Positions 56,434-64,000 of a DNA stretch of 64,000 nucleotides are shown piece by piece. Source of the DNA: Hymenopus coronatus (lineage: Eukaryota; Arthropoda; Insecta; Mantodea; Hymenopodidae); NCBI GenBank assembly GCA_030762935.1, contig CM060899.1, forward strand, positions 19,424,501-19,488,500. The letters are read 5' to 3'. The position numbers were made by a program, and so were the translations under genes. How positions within the stretch are numbered: position 1 is the first letter of the stretch; every line of letters begins with the position of its first letter. Under the pieces are notes generated by a model. That model was not told the origin of the DNA. It searched no databases and worked only from the letters and a program-made list of their open reading frames with translations.

Positions 56434-57345
56434 ATATCGATGTTCTAATTTAATTAAACCATCTCTGTAGTGTGATTTATCAAGGTCCTAACATAGCTGT
56501 TTACGCTCAATGACTGTGAAATCTTCGTCCTCCAAGAACATTTTTGAGGTTTGAGAACAGGTGGTCGTCACTGGGTGCTAGATCTGGCGAATATGGTGGA
56601 TGTTCAAGCAATTCCAACTTTAATTCGCATTGTAATGGCTGAACGATGGGCCGAAGCATTGTCGTGATGAAACAAGATTTTTATTTCTTTGCCATATCAG
56701 GTCTTTTTCTTTTCACCTCATCACTCTAACGTTGCAGTAAGCTTGCACAATAGTCACTAGTGATACTTTTACCCTTTTCAAAGTAGTCAATAAAATAATT
56801 CCCTATGCATCCCCGAAAACACTTGTCATAACTCTGTTAGCTGACAAAATAGACTTTGCCTTTTTTGGAGTTGGTTCACCTGGCGCAATCCACTGTTTTG
56901 ACTGTGATTTACTTTCTGGAGTGTAGTGATGTATCCAGTTTTCATCCATGGTAATAAGCCGTCTCTAAAATTCACTGGGATTTTTAAGGTAGGGCTCCAC
57001 AGTTTTTCTTTGCAACTTTTAATCGGTTGTCAACATACGCTGCACCCATCTTGCACAAACCTTGTGAAAGCTCAAAACATTACTTAAAATATTACCTGCA
57101 CGTTCTTTTGATATGTTTACAGTCTATGCTTCCTCAAATAGTTTTAATATGTGGTCCTCCAGTACTAAACGACGAATTTTTTCAATGATCTCTGGAGTTG
57201 TCAGTTCTACAGGCCGTCCAGAGCGAGGCTCATCACTAGTGCTCGTACGTCCCATTTTAAACTCTGCAATTCACCTTTTAATCATTGAATATGAAGGGGC
57301 AGAGTCTTTTCTTGGTTTCTTTAGACGTTAAGCCTTTGAAGTTTA
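56434..57345 (-). pseudogene. mariner transposase relic, minus strand
   Basis: On the minus strand, C-terminal sequence begins at the K-L-E-H-R-Y codons next to the PTR edge. H-D-N-A-S-A-H-R-S-A-I (second catalytic Asp) is at about 56640-56670, and S-G-R-P-V-E in a linker typical of mariner lies near 57205-57225. Frameshifts and deletions are frequent. The start and both terminal repeats are missing. It is a sister of the copy at 61900-63165. Confidence 0.8.
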
Positions 57346-58168
57346 TTCACCGAATACGCAAACGTATATATAAATGGCTTCGTCACTAATAATTGAATAT
57401 ACATATTTATAAATTACCTTACAATTATAGGATACTCGCTATAAATACCTGGGATATTACTTAAGTTATGACATTATAAATAATTTAATAGGAAGGAACA
57501 TATTATTTCATCTATTACTAACCGATACTCTAAATTATTTCGTAGATTGACTTAAAACCTACCTAATATATAGCTTCAATAATGCTCTAAAACGTCTCGC
57601 CTTTCAATAAGCTTACAGTAATTACTCGCCCCACTCTTCTTCCAAAGTTTGCGGTTAAGGGTTTTGCGGTTGGAAACCTTCCCTAGCGGAAGCCAAGTCT
57701 TCCGTTAACTGAGACGTGATTCTCGACCTGTAAGCAATGTCGCCAGGAAATAGATTTTACTACGTTGTCTCTCGCCCCTAATACAGGTTCGTCTTTTGTT
57801 CCTAATGGTTATAGCCCAGTGCTAGGAGCGGTCCCGTTTGACGGCCGTTTTTTTTTTTTGTGAAAACTATAGTGTTTTTTATAATATAACGAGGGCTGTA
57901 TACAACTAACATGCGACATGCGAAGTTCCGAGCGTTTTGCGACATACCTATCTGATTTTACGTCATGATCTCAGCGCTCGAGCAATCTTGAGACTGTATC
58001 GAGACCTGCCGGTATCGAAGTTTCTCGAACCTTCTTGAGCCGCGGTATCATTTGCCTAGCCCTATCATTAACCTAAAATCCACATTTTGTTACTTAAATG
58101 GTAAGGGATTCTGGTTATAAGATGCCAAGTAGCTGCGTATACTAGAGTGCTTATTGGAAGAATATTTA
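57346..58168. other. Unassigned sequence
   Basis: I see no gene, tRNA-like head or inverted ends in this stretch. Confidence 0.35.
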
Positions 58169-58776
58169 TTACTTTCTCTTCGCGTACTATGTACATGGTG
58201 TATAGAGAAGGTAGTGTAATGCACCCAAAAATTCGATACCGAGATTTCACCGGAAATACATGTTTTGAGACACCCTGAATCCAAAAAAAAAAACATTTAT
58301 AGAACAATGTCCGTGTATGTGTCTGTGTGTGCGTGTGTGTCTGTGGATAGCATAGCTCAAAAACGAAAATCTCCCACCCCAAACTACCCTTTACATGGAA
58401 AGATTTCGAAAATTTCGATTTTTATTAAAATATTGTACATTAAAGATATTTATTTATCTGTCAAATAAAATGTATATCTTGAATTTTTTGGGAATAATAT
58501 CTGAAGACTGCTTTATTCTGCATGCATTTTAAGGAATTTTGTATAACTTCTAAACCGTAACAGCTGGACAAAAACTTACCACACAAAAAAATGTAGAGCA
58601 CATTAAAACACACAGTTTGTCATATACATTTTTTCATGTAGTTGATCGTTTTTTGGATGTCCCTTGTTTTTTGGTTTCAGCTTTGAATAACTTATACTTT
58701 GCTCATACAGGGATTTGTCAACTCCTTTCCATACAAACAAAGGAACTTCAGATAGCAACAAGCTTTTGACTATCAA
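58169..58776 (-). mobile_element. PTR element, minus orientation, left arm of an inverted pair
   Basis: The tail has GCGTACTATGTACATGGTG. The copy runs to CAACAAGCTTTTGACTATCA and then switches to a plus-oriented copy. The head is missing. Confidence 0.8.
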
Positions 58777-59346
58777 AGCCGAAACCAAAAACAAGAAATA
58801 TCTCAAAAACGATCAACTCCACGAAAAAAAAAAATGCATATAGCATTGTGTGTTTTAACGTGCTCTACATTTTCGTGTGGAAACTTTTTGTCCATCTCTT
58901 ACGATTTAGCAGTTATACAAAGTTCCGTAAAATTGCCTTCAGAAGCTATTCCCAGAAAATTCAAGATATACGTTTTATTTGCCAGGAAAATGTCTTTAAT
59001 ATATGATATTTTAATCAAAATCATTACAGCTATTTTTGAAGAAAATCATAATTTTCGAAAAAAGTTCCATGTAAAGGGTAGTTGTGAGTGGGGAGATTTC
59101 TCTCAAAATCTTCGTGTCGCATCCCTGGAAGATACTAAACTTAAATACCAATTTTGGTGTTTTACCGACTGTTTTTGAATTATTTTGTGCTCACAGTCAC
59201 ACACACACATGGACCTTATTCTGAAAATGCTTTTTTGGATACAGGGGACCCTAAAACATATATTTTTCGGTGAAACCGGTATTGAATTTTTGGGTGGAAT
59301 GCAATACCTTCTCTATACACTATAAAAATTACGTATAGAGAAAAAA
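58777..59346 (+). mobile_element. PTR element, plus orientation, right arm of an inverted pair
   Basis: Begins at GCCGAAACCAAAAACAAGAA and ends at a degraded tail (CACTATAAAAATTACGTATA). Together with the preceding copy it has tails outward and the missing heads inward. Confidence 0.8.
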
Positions 59347-59384
59347 AAAGTGCATCTCGGAGGTTGCTTGGGATTTGACGGAGG

Positions 59385-59670
59385 CACGGAGATGGCCGCT
59401 CAAATTCGCTTGGACCCTCCCATAATTTTGCTCATGTGGCGCACCTGTAGCTGATTTGTTCTGTCGGAGGTGGGAATGCCTTTCCATCTACTACATTCAC
59501 CAGACTTAAGTCCCTGTGATTATGACTTCATTCCAAAGATGAAGGAACCCCTTCCTGACGTCCATTTCGGACTGTTCTCGATATTCTGCAGGCAATAGGA
59601 CGGTCCATCAGAAACATCAACAGAATAGAGCTGCTACAGGGATACCACGGATTCCGCATCTCTAACACAG
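59385..59670 (+). pseudogene. mariner-like transposase relic, a different family
   Basis: Pieces in several frames: a decayed S-P-D-L-S-P-C-D-Y-D type block (about 59497-59525), then P-K-M-K-E-P-L, and R-T-V-L-D-I-L-Q-A-I-G-R-S-I-R-N-I from about 59570. These resemble a mariner C-terminal domain distinct from the family at 56434 and 61900. No terminal repeats were found. Confidence 0.65.
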
Positions 59671-59674
59671 CTCC

Positions 59675-60346
59675 ATGTGGGTGTGTCTGGGTACAACATA
59701 GCTCAAAAACGAAAAGACCGCTCTATACCAAACTTGGTGTTCAAGTTTGGTATCATCCAAGAATGCTACTCGAAGATTTTCAAGAAAATCCGCTCAACCT
59801 GACCTATCCTTTGGAAAATTTGTTGAAAAGTTTGTTTTTCTAATCATTGCCTCTAATGATTTTGATTAAAATACTGTATATTAAAGATATTTACATCACA
59901 AATAGAATGTGTATCTTGAATTTCCTGGGAATAGCTTCTGAAGCCCTAATCATTCTGGCTGATATTTGCCGCAATTTATGGCATATACACTTTTGTTGTA
60001 GAGTTGATAATTTCTGAGACATTCCTTGTTATTTTTTTTTTCAATTTTAAACTATGTTTTTTCTCAAATAGGGTCACCTTTTGTTACATTTCTCTTTTGT
60101 TTTACTGGTAATGTAAAGTGAACCAAATTTAAGTTTTCCACATATCGGTCAGCTTTAAAAGCACTTGACCATAGCTTTAGCCTAGTATATTCTCTTATTT
60201 GTTTTTGCTTACAAGGAAACAAGTTTTAAGACAATTTCTGTTAATGTTTATATTGAGTAACATTACATAGATAAAAGAATAATCCTTTGTAAGAATAGTT
60301 TGTTTGCAGAACAGGTATAGAAAGTCTTGTGAATGGAACACACAGG
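59675..60346 (-). mobile_element. PTR element, minus orientation, tail lost
   Basis: Starts at the GTGTCTGGGTACAACATAGC block, directly after the mariner-like relic, and ends at the diverged head GTGAATGGAACACACAGG. Confidence 0.75.
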
Positions 60347-60476
60347 TTACTTTTTACATGTAGAGGATTTTTCATCTATTTTCTATACCCTGATCTGCCG
60401 AGGCAATGGGTTTTACTGAATGAGAGTATATTCTATGATATAATATTTCTGCATTTTTTAAACGTTTTACTTTCTC

Positions 60477-61255
60477 TATACGCACTATGTACATAGTGTA
60501 TAGAGAAGGTATTGTATTGCACCCAAATATTCGATACTGAGATTTCACCGGTAGTATATGTTTTGAGATCCCCTGAATAAAAAAAATATTTTTAGAAATG
60601 TCCGTGTGTGTGTGTCTGTGTGTGCATGTGTGTGTGTGTCTGTGGGCAGCATAGCTCAAAAACGAAAAGACCGTTTAAAACAAAACTTGGTATTTGAGTT
60701 TGAAAATTTTGATTTTCTTAAAAATGGCTGTAATGATTGTTATTAAAATCTGTTATATTTAAGATATTTACTTGCCGAATAAATTGTATCTCTTGAATTT
60801 TCTGGGAATTTCCTCAAAAGGTTTCTTTATTCTGGATGATTTTTACTGAATTTTGCATTACTGGTGAACCGTAAGAGATAGACAAAAACTTACTACACAA
60901 GAAATGTAGATCACGATAAAACACACAATTTGTTACATACCTACAGTTTTTTTCGTGTAGTTGATAATTTTTTAGATATTTCTTGGTTTCAGCTTTAAAA
61001 AACATACTTTTCTCATGCAGAAATTTGTTAACTCTTGTCCATACAAAGGAACTTCAGTCACATAGAAACCAGCTTTTGACTATCATTTTAATCTATGGTA
61101 CTCCTTATTTCCCTTCTACTTACGAGGAAGCAAGTAATAAGACTATTTCTACTAATTTTTTCTGAATTAGCATGAAGTAAATAGAAGCATAAGCTTTTTA
61201 ACAATAATGTGTTACAGAGATGTAGAGAAAGTCATGTGAATGGAACACATCAGAT
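60477..61255 (-). mobile_element. PTR element, minus orientation, internally deleted
   Basis: Tail CGCACTATGTACATAGTG, head GTGAATGGAACACATCAGAT. About 120 bp of the CTTCGTGTCG/GGGG region is missing after TTGGTATTTGAG. Confidence 0.85.
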
Positions 61256-61344
61256 TTTTTCAAAATTATATTATTCATCTCTTTGTCCGTACTTATTGAC
61301 TTCATTCTGCTCATTTGAAAATCAAAAGTTAATATGAATTACTG

Positions 61345-61625
61345 AATTAATTGTTTTTTCACATAAGTCGTGTGTAGTACAGGAGTTGGATAGGTAGAGT
61401 CAGACTGAAAAATGCAATGCCATAGCCGGGATTTGAACAACGGATCTCCCGGTCTCTAGCCGGTTGCTCTACCACTCAACTGACTCGCATGTTTCCCGGT
61501 CATTGAGAAATTCAATGCATGTTGCCATGTAACTCATTGGCAGAGCATCCGGCTAGAGACCGGCAGACCCGTGGTTCAAATACCAGCTATGGCATTGAAA
61601 TTTTCAGTCTGACTCTACCTATCTA
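61345..61625. mobile_element. tRNA-derived SINE inverted pair
   Basis: A minus-oriented copy (61345-61500: GAGTCAGACTGAAAAATGC, GGGATTTGAACAACGGATCT) is followed at once by a plus-oriented one (61501-61625: CATGTTGCCATGTAACTCAT, GGTTCAAATACC, ending GTCTGACTCTACCTATCTAG). The ends are near inverse copies, giving a fold-back about 110 bp before the Ig7 exon. Confidence 0.75.
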
Positions 61626-61738
61626 GTATGAATTACTTTTTTCATACCTCATTTCCTGTAAGTGAGGTTCTGTGTACTTCCAAAGCATCAATTTAAATTT
61701 ACAGAAATACATTACTACATCTCAGATGTGTTTTACAG

Positions 61739-61884
61739 ATCCCCCTGTGATGGAACCGTTTTTCTTCCCATCAAGTTTACAAGAAGGGAGTAGAGCGCAA
61801 GTTACGTGCAGCATTTCATCTGGAGATTTACCAATAGAATTCACATGGCTGAAGGATGGTCAAAAGATTCCTTCATCATTGCAA
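61739..61884 (+). CDS. Dscam: Dscam-family receptor, exon encoding the first half of Ig domain 7
   Basis: An exon of 146 bp between acceptor TGTTTTACAG and donor GTAAGTAC (61885). It completes the codon left open by the Ig6 exon (A plus AT gives Asn) and adds 48 codons, ending on a codon boundary. Visible Ig features: P-P-V-M-E-P-F at the start, Cys 24 (AQVTCSISSGDLP) and Trp 37 (FTWLKDGQKIP). The second Cys of the domain is absent, so the domain must be finished by a downstream exon outside the window. The motif G-D-L-P-I followed by W-L-K-D-G is characteristic of Dscam Ig7. In Drosophila, alternative Ig7 exons exist in Dscam1 and Dscam2; only one copy is visible here. Confidence 0.88.
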
Positions 61885-61899
61885 GTAAGTACATTTTGG

Positions 61900-63165
61900 A
61901 CTCCGCATTATTTCTTTTCTAATATATTATTATATATATTTTTGACTTTATATCTCAACATAATCTCCAGGAAAGCTAATACATTTGTCATATCAGTGTT
62001 CTAATTTAATTAAACCATCGCTGTAGTGTAATTTATCAAGGTCCTCAAAATAGCTGTTTACCGCATCAATGACCTTCTCGTTGCTGTGAAATCTTCGTCC
62101 TCCAAGAAGTTTTTTGACATTTGGGAACAGATGGTAGTCACTGGGTACTAGATCTGGCGAATAGGGTGGATGTTCAAGCAATTCCAACTTTAATTCGCAC
62201 ATTTTTTTCCTTTGTAATGATTGAACAATGGGCCGAAGCATGGTCGTGAAGACACAATTTTTTTTTGCCATATCAGGTCTTTTTCTTTTCACCTCATCAC
62301 TCTAACGTTGCAGTAAGCTTGCACAATAGTCACCAGTGATACTTTTACCCTTTTCAAAGCAATCAATAAAAATAATTCCCTATGCATCCCAGAAGACACT
62401 CGTCATAACCTTGTTAGCTGACAAAATAGACGTTGCCTTTTTTGGAGTTGGCTCACCTGGCGCAATCCACTCTTTTGACTGTGATCTACTTTCTAGAGTG
62501 TAGTGATGCATTCAAGTTTCATCCATAGTAATAAGCCGTCTCAAAAATTCACTGGAATTTTACGGTAGAGCTCCACATTCTTAACAGAAATAGTTTTTCT
62601 TTGCAACTTTTGATCAGGTGTCAACAAACGTGGCACCCATTTTGCACAGACCTTGTGAAAGCTCAAAACATTACTTAAAATATTACCTGCACGTTCTTTT
62701 GATATGTTTACAGTCTATGCTTTCTCAAACAACTTTAATCTGTGGTCTTCCAATAAATACTAAACGATGAATTTTTTAAATGATCTCTGAAGTTGTCACT
62801 TCTACGGGGCGTCCAGAGCGAGGCTCATCACTAGTGCTCGTACGTCCCATTTTAAACTCTGCAACCCATCTTTTAATCATTGAATATTAAGGGGCAGAGT
62901 CTTTCAATGTACTGTCCATTTCCTCCCTGATTTTTTTAGGCGTTAAGCCTTTCAAATGGAAGTATTTAATCACTGCTCGTTTTTCCATATCTTCAATTTT
63001 TATGAAAACTCTAAATGTCTAAACTCTTCTTTAAAATGTTGTCATTCGAAAACTAAACAAGCTATTGACATGTAACTGTGGATACAAGCTAGTCTAGAGT
63101 TAAACTATACGATGCTAACGTCTAATTGGCCTAGTGGCACCGGGACTTTTCAGCCGACCCTTGTA
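61900..63165 (-). pseudogene. mariner transposon with inactivated transposase, minus strand
   Basis: The likely start codon is at 62986-62988 (M-E-K-R-A-V-I-K-Y-F). Recognisable on the minus strand: S-G-R-P-V-E near 62805, a broken D-N-A-P-A-H region near 62230, PPYSPDLVPSDYHLFPN at about 62110-62160, and SYFEDLDKLHYSDGLIKLEH at 61993-62055. The next codon, Arg in related copies, is TGA here. The coding sequence continues beyond it to about 61930. Frameshifts also break the N-terminal half. The 5' terminal repeat is near 63130-63160 (GGCACCGGGACTTTTCAGCC on plus). The 3' repeat is not seen. The element lies within about 20-40 bp of the Ig7 donor. Confidence 0.85.
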
Positions 63166-63254
63166 TACTATTTAAAATTTGCATGAAAATTCCAGAAACT
63201 GCAACATTGTAAATGCACAATTTAAATTCCATTGTCTCAATAAGATCTCCACCA
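63166..63254. other. Short unassigned stretch
   Basis: Nothing recognisable between the mariner end and the LINE scrap. Confidence 0.35.
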
Positions 63255-63350
63255 ATTAGTTCAGATCTTGCTTAAGAAATAGAATACGGAGAACCAGAAT
63301 CAATGGATGGAACTCTAACTGAAGGTATTCCACAAGGTTCCGTACTCTGC
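63255..63350 (+). pseudogene. LINE reverse-transcriptase scrap
   Basis: R-S-C-L-R-N-R-I-R-R-T-R-I-N-G in one frame is followed, after a frameshift, by E-G-I-P-Q-G-S-V-L-C-P in another. The latter is the conserved motif before the catalytic box in Jockey-type reverse transcriptases. No other part of the element is present. Confidence 0.7.
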
Positions 63351-64000
63351 CCTTGGTGATTACTAGGGCTCGAATTTTTAAGTAAATACATATTTTGCTT
63401 GCGTCCTAACATGAACTTGAAACTGAGTTTAATGTTCTGGGTATGTACACTAGACTAAACATTTTAAGTTTCATTGCACATAAAAATGCATATATATATT
63501 TTTTAATTTTTTTATGTATTATTAATTAAATAATTACATAAAAATCGCATAAGGAAACCTTTTAAAAAGAATTTTCACATACTTTCATAAAATCACAAGA
63601 GCAGCAGCAGAATTATTTTTAACAAGTCACTATCTACTTTTGTAATGTTCGATTACACATACCAGATGGCGTAATTTGGTTTTAATTATTGGAAGAACTG
63701 ACATGTCAGCTGTAGTAGCCCTTCAGGTTGAAGAAAATATAAACATCCTGCTTTCCTTAGTTAAATGAGCTCGCAAGATAAGAAAGGGAATTCCTGCACT
63801 GCCATAATATACTTGAAATAAATAAACATGTTATCGTTTCACAGCCCGGATAGTATATACACTGATACTCGCTAAACTGTCAAGTCAATGAGTCACTCAT
63901 TTGTCATTTGTTAATCCGATAAGTTTAGACAACCTTGTAGTTATGTTGGGAAATTACATAACACAGTGGATTGAACATGACCAGAGTGAAAAGTAGTGCA
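63351..64000. other. Unassigned intronic sequence
   Basis: No second half of Ig7, no recognised repeat and no RNA gene are visible before the window ends. Confidence 0.4.

Larger units (their letters stand above)
18839..61738 (+). other. Dscam: Intron between the Ig6 and Ig7 exons
   Basis: A 42,900-bp intron with donor GTGAGT and acceptor TGTTTTACAG. It holds most of the repeats in the window. I looked for extra Ig-like exons, such as alternative first halves of Ig7, and found none among recognisable open frames. A short or diverged one could be missed. Confidence 0.75.

Overview
This is a eukaryotic window, from the genome of an insect or a closely related arthropod. The only host protein-coding sequence I can support is three exons of a Dscam-family cell-adhesion receptor on the + strand: Ig5 (3088-3419), Ig6 (18563-18838) and the first half of Ig7 (61739-61884). 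The reading frame and intron phases run through all three exons and the domain order is that of Dscam. Introns of about 15.1 kb and 42.9 kb separate them. Everything else is repeats or sequence I cannot assign. Dense layered repeats, large introns, several tRNA-derived SINE families and mariners suggest a large, repeat-rich insect genome; I cannot name the species.

One repeat family dominates. About thirty copies or fragments of a roughly 0.8-0.9 kb element, here called PTR (palindrome-tailed repeat), lie on both strands and cover over a third of the window. One end (tail) is a long near-palindrome centred on ACTATGTACATAGT, followed by GTAGAGAAAGTA. The other end (head) reads CTGATGTGTTCCATTCACAT and then ACTTTCTCTACA, an inverted copy of the tail motif. 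The interior carries a CA/GT microsatellite and a short palindrome built on AAATACCA and TGGTATTT. PTRs occur singly, in head-to-tail arrays (8545-12825 on +; 51596-55349 on -), and as inverted pairs (17119-18478; 58169-59346). No PTR has a conserved long reading frame. The layout resembles non-autonomous Helentron/HINE elements such as Drosophila DINE-1, but that placement is inference.

Other elements: a decayed Jockey-like LINE (about 24230-28090) with a Gag zinc knuckle, an endonuclease and a reverse transcriptase, split by a SINE that itself contains a mariner fragment; mariner relics at 56434-57345, 59385-59670 and 61900-63165; a second LINE reverse-transcriptase scrap near 63255-63350; at least four tRNA-derived SINE families; a 438-bp MITE (19018-19455); a 975-bp element with long inverted repeats (35320-36294); an approximately 880-bp fold-back (21338-22215); a 79-bp satellite (13731-14447); a 55-bp satellite (30571-31736); and a 775-bp AT-rich insertion with 12-bp target duplications (44768-45542).

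Region by region: 1-18 kb holds the Ig5 exon, PTRs and the 79-bp satellite. 18-24 kb holds the Ig6 exon, a MITE, SINEs and the fold-back. 24-28 kb is the nested LINE. 28-40 kb holds PTRs, the 55-bp satellite and the long-inverted-repeat element. 40-48 kb holds a duplicated repeat and the AT-rich insertion. 48-60 kb holds the PTR arrays and mariners. 60-64 kb holds the Ig7 half-exon, a mariner abutting its donor site, and unassigned sequence.
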